A stretch of 64,000 bases of DNA from Nereocystis luetkeana. Its lineage: Eukaryota > Sar > Phaeophyceae > Laminariales > Laminariaceae. How positions within the stretch are numbered: the stretch's first letter is position 1; each line of letters starts with the position of its first letter. Positions 42,475 through 53,880 of this stretch are shown piece by piece. A program made the position numbers and the translations under genes. The DNA lies in NCBI GenBank assembly GCA_031213475.1, contig JARUPZ010000005.1, positions 8,986,988 through 9,050,987 of the forward strand, in the 5' to 3' direction. The notes beneath the pieces are model-generated. The model saw nothing but the letters and a program-made list of their open reading frames with translations, ran no database searches and was not told where the DNA came from.

Positions 42475-42983
42475 TGTTATGGAATGTTAGCACATGACCA
42501 TGTATGAGTCAATGTTCAAGTAGCACTGCTCTTGTATCGTAGATTTTATAATATTGATGAAATACGTCAGCTGTGAGTTCGACTGATTACATAATTGATA
42601 CTCAACTTTGCAAGAATATAGTCTATGCACCGTCTCGGCATGTAACGTATATTATGCGGAGGAATAGCAACCGTATCGTATCTTCTCGGACGATCGAGTA
42701 TCTCACTCTCTGAAGTGATATCTAGCCGGATCTTGATAGCATCTCAGCTGGCTGTTCATCTCTGGAAGCTGCCGTCGTCTGGAATCCTGCATTCTCTGTG
42801 GAGTACATCTGTGTGTGTTGGCCATCTAAGCGCCAGTGTTTACGTGTTATCACATATTCTTCTCTCTACCGCACGGGAGTATCTTACTTCCAGGGCCACC
42901 GCTTGCCGGGTGTCATCTCTCGGCTAACACGGAGGACACAGCCTCTGTATACATTGTCAGGGTACAACGCAAATACCATAATA
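42475..42983 (+). repeat. 3' LTR of the outer copia element
   Basis: About 509 bp, from TGTTATGGAATG to CATAATA. Its first ~24 bases recur at 30055 with an added TTAATA in the middle. AATGA follows at 42984. Confidence 0.75.
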
Positions 42984-42988
42984 AATGA

Positions 42989-43460
42989 TAGCACCTGGAT
43001 AGGATAATACCCACAAGGTCTCATCGAGGCAGAGCTTTTTTTGGTAGCCTTTCTCGCAATCTATGCCGTTGTTGCTGCTGCTGTCAATCTACAAGACACC
43101 AACCATCTTTGGGTCTTCGGTAGGCTGTGTTGAGAGCTGATTGGTAGGATCTTTCTTTTCGATTGAAGTATTGGATAAAGCGAGACACACTTCGTTGGAT
43201 CTTTAATTGATTGATTGCAGTATTGGATAAAGCGAGACAGACCGACACAGCGAGACAAAAATACACTTTCGGAGCTTTGGTTGTTGACCCGAAGCAAGCA
43301 TTTTTTTTTTTTTTTTTGCGGATACGATACGATTAGCATGCCGCCCAACGGACATAAGAAGAATAGGGGGGTCGACGCCGGCGGAGAGAACACAACCATT
43401 CGGTGCGACCAAGCAGATAGTTTCAGTTTGCGATAAAAAACAAATGGAACCTCAAACCAA

Positions 43461-43493
<33 letters not shown>

Positions 43494-44914
43494 ACTATAG
43501 ATCGAAGGCAGAGACGGAGGGAGGACGGAACGACGCAGCAAGCGGAGAGCAGGGGGACGGGAAGCATGGGCGATAGCGCATCTATATATCTGGGCGACGG
43601 ACATACTACACAGTAGTAGTAGTTGAAAATATGGCTGTTGCAGTTACCATCATAATATCACTGAATGCGTGCTGCCAAGCCGAGAAAAAAGAGAGGGCCG
43701 ACGCGGGCGCGGAGAAAGAGGCCTCGGCGTGCACAGCAGTGCAATTTTCCGATGAAAAAAAATGAAACCTCGAAAACCCCAACCAGAGGCAGCACCAGAG
43801 GGGGGGGGCGGAACGCTCCAATCGGGGAGAGGGGACGGCAAACACTGGGCAAGATAAGCTGTACCTGGTACCTGGTAACGGTTATATTGAATGAGCTTAC
43901 GATAGCGTCCGGAAAAACGAAAAAAAGAGGGCCGACGCTGGCGGGGAGAAAAAACCCAGCATGCAGTGAAATTTCCGATGACAAAATGAAATCCCAAACC
44001 AAAAACCAGATCAAGGGCAGAGCCGGGTGGGAGGGCGAAAAGCCTCAAACAAGATTGAGACAGGGAAACCCCCATCGCTCTGACACACCTAAACCTTGCT
44101 TGAAGCCCACGAGCCGCGAGCCACGAGCAGCAGGACACAGGCGGTCGGCTATTGCCGCTGCTACGGAGTTTGTGCCGTTGCTGCTACTGCAAGCTGCTGC
44201 TGCCACAGGCTGGTGCTGCTGCCACAGGCTGCTGCTGCTCTGCTACTGCTCTGCCGACACTGCTATTAATAGTAGTGCTACATACTCAGCGTGAAAAAAA
44301 AACAAGACGAGGGATCCATGCAACTATGCATCCACCCACCCATCCACCAAAATCGTTCCTCGCCGCAGGAAAGAGCATTCTTCTTCCAACCACTCCCCCC
44401 CGCAAGCACTCGACGCGACCCCCCCCCCCACCCCTACCCCCCCCCCCCCCCCCTCAATAAACCCAACAAGCGAGCAGTGGAACTCCACCACCATGATGCG
44501 GCGTGGCTATTCGCAACCCAAACCGCTCAGGAAGGCCGCGGTGACTGATGAACCTGTGAGGCATCCAGTATATAGGCCACAAGCTCAGCCCTCGCGCGCC
44601 CCCCCGCCCCCCCACCGCCCTCCGCTTGAATCTGACACACGTACACAGTGATCACAAAATAGATTACAGGCAGGCGCGACGATTCCGGCGAGCTCAAGGC
44701 TCGCGGTGCGGTGGCCAAAAACAAAACAGAAAGCGGTCCTTCCTAGCAAAGCAAAAAACACTTTCTTATCTCTTTTTTTTTTTGTAATGGCCGCACATGT
44801 ATCATCGCGCCATCTCGCGCGGGGCACAGCAAAAACCCAACCAACCCGAGGACAGCACAAAGGAAAAGAGGGCAGAAAAAAAAAAGGCAGAAAAAAATGC
44901 TTCTGCTGTCCGCC

Positions 44915-44945
<31 letters not shown>

Positions 44946-45534
44946 AAAATACACACGCACGATGTCGCCGCGAGCCATCCATAGACGCCGGCTACCGAAG
45001 CGCACCATCAACAGCAACGAAAAATATATGAAATACCTAAAATAAAAGCCTAAAAAAAAAAAAAAGTTCCAACGAGAAACAAAACAAAGAAGAAAACAAA
45101 AAATACGAGGAAAAAAAAGAAGATAAAAACGGAGAGGAAACAAAAAAAAGGAATAAGCCGCGCCTCCTCCTTATCCTCTGTTTTTTCTTCTTCCTCCTTT
45201 TCCTCCACCACGCCTCTGCAGTCGCAGCGTACGAACGTAAAAAAATGGCCGGGAAATAGGAAGCCCTATTCCCAACTCCCTCCAGCAATGACGGCTACGT
45301 AGCGCCCTCGAGGCCAGTGCTACGGTGCGCATCCGGCGGCGGCGCCAGCAGAAAAAAAACAGCGCCGCGCGCAAGACGAAAGAGCCCTGCCCCTTACCCT
45401 AGGCGGGCACCTCGGTCACACAAAGAGATATAAGAGAGTGGGGTCCCTCCTCCCTCCCCCCTACGGCCTCCCCCCTCCCTTCCCTCATCCAATGACGGCT
45501 AGACGACAAAAAAGGTAGAAAAAACAGTAGACGG
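42989..45534. other. Gene-free stretch with microsatellites and three diverged repeats
   Basis: A TAC run lies at about 43460-43494, CT/GC trinucleotides at 44160-44260, C runs at 44405-44455, and C and A runs at 44905-44950. Three diverged copies of a block GGNCGACGCNGGCGNGGAGA ... GATGAAAAAA ... ATGAAACC lie near 43366, 43697 and 43932. Two overlapping TACCTGGTA motifs lie at 43862-43877. No gene is recognised, and the long frames run through homopolymers. Confidence 0.55.
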
Positions 45535-46055
45535 AACTTGGTTGTGTGGAAAATGTGACGCCATCAGCCCTCTCTCAGAGTAGCCCGAGAGAAAAACTCA
45601 GTCGTTGGAAGTTCAAAGATGTGTGGAATGGTGGAGCCAGCAGCAGCCTTCTCCCGCGGCTCGAAAGAAGACACTAGCTGAAGTTGAAGTTGATGTTGAA
45701 GTTGTGTGGATTTGTGACGCCGTCAGCCCTCTCCTACCCGGAAAAATCAGTAGTTGAAGTTGGAGTTGGAGTTGAAGCTGTGTGGATTTGTGACGCCATC
45801 AACCCTCTCCACGAAGTCAGAAAATGAAATAAACCAGTTGCATTCTGAGCTCAACAGCGGACTCGTGGCGCCATCAATCCGCTCCGTATAGACACCGCAG
45901 ACAGGGCAGACGTAGTCGAACTTCAAGTTGAAGTTGTGTGGAGGCATGACGTCATCAAGCCCTCTCCGTGGCAGAAAAAAAAGGTAGTACTAGTGGAAGC
46001 AGAAGTTGAAATTAAACATTTGCAGATTGATGACGCCGTCAGCCGCCAGCCCCCC
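45535..46055. repeat. Degenerate ~90-110-bp tandem repeat
   Basis: GAAGTTGAAGTTG, TGTGTGGATTTGTGACGCC and ATCAGCCCTCTC recur in that order at about 45540, 45680, 45770, 45920 and 46010, with variants. Units are strongly diverged. Confidence 0.75.
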
Positions 46056-46214
46056 CCCTCCACAAGCCTATATAACCGCTTCAGGCCGTTCGTTCGCTCG
46101 ACCACTCCTTCGTTCGTTCGTCCGCCCGGTTTTCAATCTTCGATCTGTCTCTCTCGCGCCCCCCTCCGAAGACTACAAGCGCCGTCGATCCAAAGGAGGC
46201 CATCATGAAGAACG

Positions 46215-46499
46215 TCATTTCTTCGCATCCGCCGCTTCCTTCGCCGCGGCTTCTTTTTCCGCCGCCTTACGAGCCTGTTTTTCCCTCATCGCTTGGGCGT
46301 CTCTGTGGTTTTCGAAGCATTTCATTTGAAAAATTTCAGCGGGGGGAAGGGGGGGGGGGGGGGGGATGAGTGGCGATGGGTAGAAAGGGGAGACGGATGG
46401 TAGAGGGCGTAGGGGGGGAGGACGTGCTGGGCGGGGAGGGGGTGTGTGGGGGGGGGGGGGGGGAGGGGGGTACTCATTGTCATGCATGCCCGTAGTCAT
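46215..46499 (-). CDS. Doubtful ORF with Ala/Lys/Glu-rich tail
   Basis: The first part is Pro-rich from a C/G run. The last 38 residues (CFENHRDAQAMREKQARK, then AAEKEAAAKEAADAKK) look like a charged helix. It could be the end of a real exon or chance. No family is recognised. Confidence 0.15.
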   Translation of the reverse strand: MTTGMHDNEYPPPPPPPHTPPPRPARPPPLRPLPSVSPFYPSPLIPPPPPLPPAEIFQMKCFENHRDAQAMREKQARKAAEKEAAAKEAADAKK

Positions 46500-46909
46500 A
46501 TGACCATAAACCCTTGCATCCCTACAATATCATGCATGACCATAGTCGTATGACCAGAGACTCTCGCACACCTACACAATGCCGGGACGGAGCACGTCGG
46601 GTTTTCACCGACCAGGCAGACACTACTTGCACCCAAGCGCTAAGGGCCGTGAGGTGTTCGGCGAGTCGGGTGAGCTGCATCGCACAACCGCTTGTGAGGC
46701 GGGCTTTTGCACATGGACGACAGCTTCAATGAGTTGATTTATTTTCTGGTGCGGCCACTTCCAGAGACAGCAATGGGGGTATAACTCTTCTTGCGTAACT
46801 GCCTCGTGGGTGCCTTGCCAGAAACACCATGCGGTGCGACGATCATTACCGGGGAGGGGGCATACACATAAAGGTAGGGGGTAGATGGTGGTACAGGAAA
46901 CAATACAGA

Positions 46910-47016
46910 TTAACCCCTTTAGAACTCCAGTCCCGTTTTGGGGACAATCCACTCAAACTCCAAGTATTTCCCCCCCAATTGTCCCCAAAACGAGACTGCA
47001 GTCCTAAAAGGGTTAA
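46910..47016. mobile_element. MITE family B, complete
   Basis: It runs from TTAACCCCTTTAGAACTCCA to GCAGTCCTAAAAGGGTTAA. TTAA at both edges and CCC-starting inverted ends recall piggyBac-type non-autonomous elements. The centre has GGGGACAATCCACTCAAACT and CCAAGTATTT. Confidence 0.9.
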
Positions 47017-48052
47017 GGGAAGTTAAAGGCAGAAAGAAAACGTAAACTTAAAAAGGAAGAAGTAAACGTAAACGTATTAGCCAAAGGTAAAAGAAGAGGG
47101 AACATGGAAGGAGAAAGGGAAGACCAAGGAAACAGAAAAGGTACACTGCGGTACAGGTATGCTTCGAAGTGAGACCCAAAAGGTACAGGGGAAGAGGTGA
47201 CTGTACAGGTGAAAGGAAAAGGTACATGTGAAGGCACAGCTAAAAGGCATGAGGGTGAAAAGGCAAACGTGAAAAGTCCCTGCCCCGCGACCAGAAAAAT
47301 ACTCGCGTTGACGATGCAGATGTGGCTGTTTTCCCGAGACAAAGCGACAGGAGTTGGCAAGAGAGAGAGAGAGAGCCAGAAAGCGAGAGAGGCACAAGTT
47401 TCGGCCCGGAAGCCTAATTTAATAGACGGCATAAATCGTGCAGTCCCTGACAATAGTAGAAACAGACATACCAATAATATCCAACATAAATAGCAAGAAA
47501 CTGAACCTGCAGCATTTTCGGGGACGACGTAATAAATAGTCGGGCACCACGTTAGAGTGGAATACTCTTTTCGAAGCATAAATACGTAAAACGAAGCGAG
47601 AAGGAGAATAGGCGACATCCCTTGCTCGTTATTATACCTGCACCCCTGGTATACCGCCGGTCACCACCGGTAGCACTCGCGACCGTACGAGCCGGCGGCT
47701 GGAAAATCGCCTTTTGCAGCTACACACTATAATACTGCGCTGTAGTTGCATGTTGCGTGGAACATTCCGCGGATGCACAATGTATACTGGCACCGGTCGT
47801 GATAAGACGCACCAGGGATTACTACTGCTGCGCATCAATACGCGGATATATACTCCCGACTTTTAAAAGGACGGGGAGAAAAAAACGGTTTGACGTGTAG
47901 CTCAACAACAACAACAACAAAAACAAACAACGAAACGATCGTAGCCCGCTTCCGAAGAATCAGAATCACGACCGGCCGTTCGTTTGCTTAAGGGGTTATA
48001 CAGCCAAAAATAATTACCCTAGCGAGGAGGCGGAGCGCTGGCGACAAGATAG

Positions 48053-48056
<4 letters not shown>
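47017..48056. other. Gene-free stretch
   Basis: It is purine-rich (AAAGGTAAAAGAAG, AGGTACAGGTGAAAGG) at 47040-47260, then mixed. An ACAACAACAA tract lies near 47905. No gene is recognised. Confidence 0.45.
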
Positions 48057-48118
<62 letters not shown>

Positions 48119-48145
48119 ACAGCGGCGGCAGCAACAGCAGCAGCA
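48057..48145. repeat. CAG/CGG trinucleotide tract
   Basis: About nine CAG units run directly into about ten CGG units and then a mixed CAGCAACAGCGG tail. Confidence 0.95.
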
Positions 48146-48369
48146 TCAGTGGCCTACAAACCACAACAAGCAGTACAGCGTACTGCGCAATTTAACCCGC
48201 CGTGATTCGATCCGCGAACCGAACGTACGTGGCGGCGAGAGCTGGCGAGAGCTGGCGAGAGGTTTCAGCGCTGCCTGCTGCCGCTGTGGTACAGCCACGG
48301 GTGTGCGTAGTAGCGCACCCCGAGTATACTACTATGAGTAAGTACATTACCGTGTACTTCGCATTTACT

Positions 48370-48985
48370 TCGAGGTACCCGGGCACCAAAACCTGTTATG
48401 CTGGTCAGATCATACCCGGGCAGGTAACCGGGGAGGTACCCGCGGGTAAGGTAATCGGGTAGGTACCCGGGTAGATACCTGGGCAAGTTGGAAAAGTACC
48501 CCCCGAACAAATACCCTACCGAACAACGATGGTTGAGCCGAGGGTGAGCACACCACAACTCGTGCGGTGGTACGACGAGGGACGAGGAGACGCACATACA
48601 CGTACACAATTTGCCGACGGAACTAATGTTTCAGTCTTATTTTTGGCGTCTTCTCCACAGGAGATCTACGTATAATAGCGGTGTTTCTATATGTAGCGGG
48701 TGCTCGGCTGAATTTTTTTCTGGCAAATTCATTGATTTTTTACCTCCACGGCTGGCTGCCGTCGTATGCTCCATTCCAACATACGCTCTGGGGATACCCA
48801 GCATCAAAACCTGGATACGCTGGGTCATATCACACCCGGGGAGGTGGGCAGGTGCTCGGGGAGGTGCCCCCAGAGTAAATACCCCAACTACCTGGACACA
48901 CCTCTGACCGGACAGACAACAGATCAAACTATGGTTGAGCAATAGGGGGTGAAATGCGACACCACAACTTTTGCATGATACCCGG
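48370..48985. repeat. Two diverged copies of a ~190-bp repeat
   Basis: Copy 1 (about 48385-48580) and copy 2 (about 48808-48985) share CAAAACCTG, TCATAYCCGGG, GGGGAGGT, CAAATACC..., ATGGTTGAGC and CACCACAACT in the same order. Copy 1 is also enriched in GGTACCCGGGTA words. Confidence 0.65.
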
Positions 48986-49027
48986 GTGACACCTGGGGCT
49001 TTTGTGCATGTACCACTCTGTCGTCCC

Positions 49028-49113
49028 TTAACCCTTTTAGAACCGCAGTCCCGTTCTGGGGACGAACCAAGTAGTTTGTCCCCAAAACGGGACTGCGGTT
49101 TTAAAGGGGTTAA
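49028..49113. mobile_element. MITE family B, short complete copy
   Basis: It runs from TTAACCCTTTTAGAACCGCA to GCGGTTTTAAAGGGGTTAA, 86 bp with a reduced centre (GGACGAACCAAGTAGTTTGT). TTAA is at both edges. Confidence 0.9.
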
Positions 49114-49804
49114 ACGTAAACACCTTCTCGATTGATTGTTAAACCACAAACTGTCCTTTTCTTCAGGGAGAGAGTGTTAATACACAATATATATACTTGG
49201 TATATAAATTCATATATATATATATATATCAGGTATATCCACGCGCTCCAGAGTGCACGGATCGCGCCGAGACCTCGACCGGCCGGGCTTCATGTGCCCG
49301 AGCATTTGGTGTTTTGCCCAAAAGTGCTTTGTACCAAGAGAAAAGTTGGCAAAAGTACGAAAATTTGACAAACATACGTATATATATATATCAGGTATAT
49401 ATATAATCCACAAAAACCACACAAGAGTTCGTTTCCATCGATATGAATTTCCACTTTCAAGATTCAAGATCATGTAGTCAAGATTCAGGAACGTGTGGCC
49501 GGCTTGACGACAAACTTTTGCTGAAAAAATACCTACCGTAATTACAGCAAAAAATAAAGACTGTCCGCCACGAAAAAAAAAATAAAGATCATCGCTGAGA
49601 CCTGCAGGGACGCGGCAAAGGTGTCAGGAGACAGCACTTTGACCCCTTGACGGACAGCAACTCTGCCTTGACATGCCGTGACTGACACCAAACATATAGG
49701 TTTTAGTATGGAACACTCGGTCCCATACCCCACCACCTCGACAGCGCGCATTTTGGCTGGCTTGATATGTCTCCCGACATCTTTGGTACCTGGTACGAGG
49801 TATC
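49114..49804. other. Gene-free stretch with TA microsatellites
   Basis: AT dinucleotide runs lie at about 49210-49230 and 49380-49405. TACCTGGTA lies at 49787. No gene is recognised. Confidence 0.5.
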
Positions 49805-49879
49805 AGTCTGGCCGGGAATATAATCACCATTCGGACTCGTATATTAATAGCGAGCCGATACTATATTCCCGGCCAGACT
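49805..49879. repeat. 75-bp hairpin with 18-bp perfect arms
   Basis: AGTCTGGCCGGGAATATA at the left faces TATATTCCCGGCCAGACT at the right. Weaker complementarity continues inwards. A diverged relative of one arm occurs near 60028 (GATATTCCCGGTCAGAGTGG). It may be a very short MITE or a fold-back remnant. Confidence 0.75.
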
Positions 49880-50442
49880 AAAGGCGGCCCGTTACAGGCA
49901 ACTCTCGAGAACCAGCACCCGTGACACACCCCTCAAAGGCCGTCACTCTGAGTACACATGCAGACTCGAGTACATTACCTGGTGTTTTGCTTCATCCTGA
50001 AACTCGTAAAAAAGTATGTACGAGTATACTTTTGTTTTTTTTTTGTGACCGCAGAGCTTGTATCCTGCAAGGAAGGAGAATCGGCACAGACACCGCGTGT
50101 GCTGGGTGTGGAAGGGTGGAAAAAACGAAGAAACACGCGGGGCACACATCGTTTACGCACTTGAACGTTCTGAAATCTAATCCCGCAATCATCAACACGG
50201 GCGTCGTTGATGCGAGGATGAGTTGATGAGACATCGTCGACATTTTTCGGTTGCCACATTACGCTTTCTTCGTCTCGTGTATTTTTAGGCAGCCGAATTT
50301 CGTTTTTTTTTGTGGTTTTTCGGATCTTCCTAGGGCTCCAGCACCTTTGTGTGACCACGGACTCCTTCGTCAGAGAGTTAATGTGAGCACAACAACAACA
50401 ACAAGAACACATACAACAACAACAACTATTAATATTAATACG

Positions 50443-50665
50443 GAGTGTTGGATATCGTATAAAAACAAAACGATATATATATGATATCAGAACATCGAGC
50501 TTTCGATATATCGTATAACATGCGATGTACCAGGTATACTACTACTACTACTACTACTACGTAGTGTTGGATATCGTACTAAAAAAACGGGATATGATAT
50601 CAGAACATAGAGCTTGCGATAAATCGTGTAACATGCAATGTACCAGGTATACTACTACTGTCAAT
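50443..50665. repeat. Tandem ~115-bp repeat with TAC run and TACCAGGTA
   Basis: GTGTTGGATATCGTA and TGATATCAGAACAT, then AACATGCRATGTACCAGGTA and an ACT run, occur twice (about 50446 and 50566). A third start follows at 50677. The ACT/TAC run varies in length. Confidence 0.85.
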
Positions 50666-50700
50666 ATTTAAGAGTAGTGTTAGATACCACGTACCTGGTA

Positions 50701-51220
50701 TATCGTGTCGCTTTTTTCGCCCTTCATCCCACGGCATCCCCGTGCTTTTTCATGCAGATACTGAACGAAAGCTTCGATGCGTCAAATATCGGGATCGTAT
50801 CGGGTACTTATATTTTGTTTATCGGTTTCGTGCCGAACTGGATTCCGAGATCGATATCCGATATCAACACTAGAATATATACACGGAGGTCTTCCCTCCC
50901 CCCTCCTCCTGACGCCCCTATAGGTGAGTAGAGAACACCTACTTTGTGCTGGTCAAGAAAACCCTTGTGCTCCTCGCTTCTTTTCTCTTTCCCGTGGGTT
51001 TGTACCAGGTATGTATATACCCCTGGTACACGTAGACACGGAGGTCGTAAGGAGGCGTGTACGTGCGTCCCCAGTCGTACGGTACGACGGTCAGGTCGGG
51101 TCGGCATGCTCATGTGGTATACTGCGGGTCACGTGCAACTTGCGCTGCCGTTGCACATCAGAAGCACCGTTGGGTACTACTGTACAACATCCGCTGTCGT
51201 ACCTACCACAAAGCAGAGCT
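50701..51220. other. Gene-free stretch
   Basis: TACCAGGTA lies at 51003. No gene or structured repeat is recognised. Confidence 0.4.
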
Positions 51221-51221
51221 C

Positions 51222-51270
51222 GCTCTTTTAGTACCGCCGTCCCGTTTCGGGGACAAATTACTTGGGAGGC
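51222..51270. mobile_element. MITE family B, partial (left arm)
   Basis: CTCTTTTAGTACCGCCGTCC and CGTTTCGGGGACAAATTACTT match the left half of the family. The right half is absent. Confidence 0.65.
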
Positions 51271-52041
51271 CCTATATCCCCTGCCAAGTCGATGGTAGCC
51301 CCCCCCCCCCCTGCGCACCCTGTGTCATTCTGCGTCGGCTGCGTCACCTTTTATTGTTATATTTGTGTCGCCCTTCGCTATGTTTTTTCACTTATTTTTC
51401 CCGTTTCTGTTGACAAGTTTCCTTCGTCCGTCTGTCCCTGTCCTCTTTGGGTCGGTTGTCTCGTCCTCGACCCACCAACTGGACATGGGGACAGCTCGTT
51501 TTTTGTTTGTCGTTAGCGTTGGCTCTTTGTCTCTACCCTCTTCTTGCCTTCTTGTCTTCTTGCCTTCCGTCTGGTCTGGTCTTCTAGTGGCGTCCTTATG
51601 TTGGTCCTTCAGCTGGACAGATCACACGCCTGAACGAACCAGCAAACAGCGACCTTGTCCTCGGGACTCGGCCTGCGCCTCGAGAGCATGTTCGCTTCGT
51701 TTTTCTTTCTGTCATCTATCTCTTCCTTTGAATTTTTTCCTTTCTTCTTCTCTCTTCGTGTTTCTCTAGCTCTTCTTTTCTCCTCTTCTTTTTTTCGAGC
51801 GCACATAGAATACCATGGATATGTTCCTGGTGTTATCCGGCCGTAAGTGATGCGGGATGGCATACCACATACCACAGCTCGCAATGGTCCCTCTACAATC
51901 GCCGGCGTGTACTTGTATGCGCCAGCCAACTGCCGGCACTGCTCCGCACGCTATCACACGGGCTAGTTAGCCCCATCCGCGCCAAGCGATTCCACAGGCA
52001 ACCCTCCACAGCGGGGGCGACCGGCACTACTCAAACCACAC
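51271..52041. other. Gene-free, pyrimidine-rich stretch
   Basis: T/C-rich sequence at 51340-51800 gives long Phe/Ser/Leu-rich frames without any domain. I do not call a gene. Confidence 0.45.
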
Positions 52042-52166
52042 TATTGCGGGGGACCATACTTAATACCAGGTAGGACCTATGGTACGTATACACAAAAACC
52101 CTGGTATATATTTACCTATTTTTACGAACAATATTAGGTTATATTTGCTATGGTCTCCCCCGTAAT
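52042..52166 (+). mobile_element. MITE family A, copy 5 (with added CCAGGTA)
   Basis: TATTGCGGGGGACCATAC is at the left and CTATGGTCTCCCCCGTAATA-like ends at the right. After TTAATA, where other copies go straight to GGACCTATGG, this copy has an added CCAGGTA, giving TACCAGGTA at 52074-52082. Confidence 0.88.
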
Positions 52167-52284
52167 AGAGAGGGACCACTTCTGCCGTGTACCGCCATGC
52201 TGCTGCTGCTGCTGCGCGTGTGTCGTGCGTCCAGCTCTAACAACTCCTGGCGTTGCAGTTCGAACATACATACCCCCCACGGCC

Positions 52285-52303
52285 AGGCAGGCAGACAGGC
52301 CGG

Positions 52304-52339
<36 letters not shown>

Positions 52340-52342
52340 CGC
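52285..52342. repeat. GGCA tetranucleotide tract
   Basis: About twelve AGGC units run in a row, with one or two interruptions near the start. Confidence 0.93.
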
Positions 52343-52442
52343 CCGGGCTGCTTCGTGTGGCCGATGGTACCGTGACCGCCACCAAACCTTTCCAGGGCTG
52401 CAGCCCAGCAGTCCCGTTGATGTAGGGGAGAAGCAGCTCATA

Positions 52443-52590
52443 AATTGACCGGTTTGTCCCCGAAATGGGGCACTCCAATGCTGCAGTCCTAAAAGGACCC
52501 TTGTTTACGTGCAACTCCCTAGTTTTTCTTACTGTAGTCTACTCTAATCCCAAGTATTTTGTCCCCAAAAACGGGAGTATGCGGTGGGAA
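52443..52590. mobile_element. MITE family B, two eroded right halves
   Basis: GGTTTGTCCCCGAAATGGGG ... TGCAGTCCTAAAAGG at 52450-52496 and CCCAAGTATTTTGTCCCCAA ... ACGGGAGTATGCGG at 52547-52582 both match the family's right side. They may come from one or two copies. Confidence 0.55.
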
Positions 52591-53434
52591 CAAGGAGGCC
52601 CACCATTCAGTCCGACGACTCTTCTCTCTCATAAAAGGGGCGGCGAAGCCTTCATGTATATATTTTTTTGCTCAACACAACATACCCATCCGACCGAGCA
52701 CTCGCATCAAAACAACACAAAAAATGAAAAGAAGGCATGGGGTTTGAATGAACGAATGAAGTAGCCCAACAGCTGTTATATATATACTACCTGGTATTTA
52801 ATGCCTGGTACTGTAAACTACTCCGTGAGCGGAAACACACACGAGGAGCGTTCAAAACATCAACATGAATACCACACGGTCTTTACATTACCGTTAAGAG
52901 TCATACCGTGCAACACCCATGATAACCACACCCCTCCACGGGACGCCACGGTAATTCTCGACAAAGGCGAAGAAAAATGCAAACGCCGGGTGATGATGCC
53001 GTCAGGATCCTTTTCCACAGCCCCCATTTTGGTTGTGGGTGCGCCCCCCCCCCCTTAAGGCACGTTTCGGAGTGAACCAGCTCGAAAATCATCTCAGGGG
53101 GTGTGTTATCTTCATCGCCCTGGTGTGTTTCGGTAAGGCTGTCACCGGTCACCTCTACCCGGAACAGAGTCAGCTAGCCGTAGGTAACGGGGACATCTGC
53201 CGAAACGTCAAGTGTCCTCTATCCCCGGTATGCAATCGCCTCCGTACCCGGCAGTGGAAACCCCGGGGATGGGTGAAGTTCACCAATAATAATGGTATTC
53301 ATTCCCTACGGGCTATTTTACTGATGTTATCCCCGGTTTCGCCGCAATACGCCTACGCCAGTCACTCCCAACGCTGAAATACAGGTATTCATATTACACA
53401 CACGTAGCTTTTTATTTTTGCTCCAACATACCAC
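52591..53434. other. Gene-free stretch
   Basis: TACCTGGTA lies at 52788, followed by a second ATGCCTGGTA word. A 114-residue plus-strand frame (53033-53377) contains a hydrophobic patch and several Cys but no family is recognised. Confidence 0.4.
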
Positions 53435-53880
53435 TCTGTCCCGAAATATAAGGACCGTTTGTAGTCCCGAACTATAAGGGCCGTTTGTGGTCCCGCAATA
53501 TAAGGAACGATAATTATCCCGAAATATAGAGGGACGTTAAAATTGTCCCGAAACAGAAGAAGGACCGTTTGTTCAACTGTAAGGACCGTTTTTTGTCCCG
53601 TAAACATAAGATTGACCGTTCGTTGTCCCCGAAATATAAAAGAAGGACCATCTGTTTGTCCCGAAAAACAAGGGACCATTTTTTTTTTGGTCACAAAATA
53701 TAAAGAAGGACCGTTCGCTTGTCCCGAAATACAAGGAACGTGTCTTGTCCCGAAATACGAGGACCGTTTCTTGTCCCACACAAGGACTATTTTTTTTTTA
53801 CCGAACTATGAGAAGGACCGTTTGTTGTTCCGAAATATCCGAAGGGCCGTTTCTTGTCCCGGTCTTACAAGGACCGGTTA
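53435..53880. repeat. Degenerate tandem repeat with core GTCCCGAAATATAAGGACCG
   Basis: Roughly 14 units of about 26-38 bp carry TTGTCCCGAAAYAY, then AAGGACCGTTT. Spacing and sequence drift. The long frames here translate the repeat. Confidence 0.88.

Larger units (their letters stand above)
30055..42983 (+). mobile_element. Outer Ty1/copia retrotransposon fossil (interrupted by another)
   Basis: The left end TGTTATGGAATGTTA at 30055 matches the start of the 3' LTR at 42475. The 3' LTR ends CCATAATA at 42983, near-complementary to its start. AATGA at 30050-30054 and 42984-42988 is a 5-bp target duplication. Parts in order are Gag (about 31,900-32,990), then past the inner element the protease/pre-integrase, integrase core, reverse transcriptase and RNase H up to 42,084. 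A GAGGGGGAG polypurine tract sits just before the 3' LTR. The domain order (integrase before reverse transcriptase) makes it copia. It looks broken, with many breaks (around ten), and little of the 5' LTR beyond its start is recognised. The inner copia (33003-38272) and a fold-back element (30614-31063) lie within it. Confidence 0.75.

Noticed and set aside
51345-51800. Hydrophobic Phe/Leu/Ser-rich ORFs as membrane proteins
   Set aside because: T/C-rich DNA gives such peptides in every frame, and no start context or family supports a gene.
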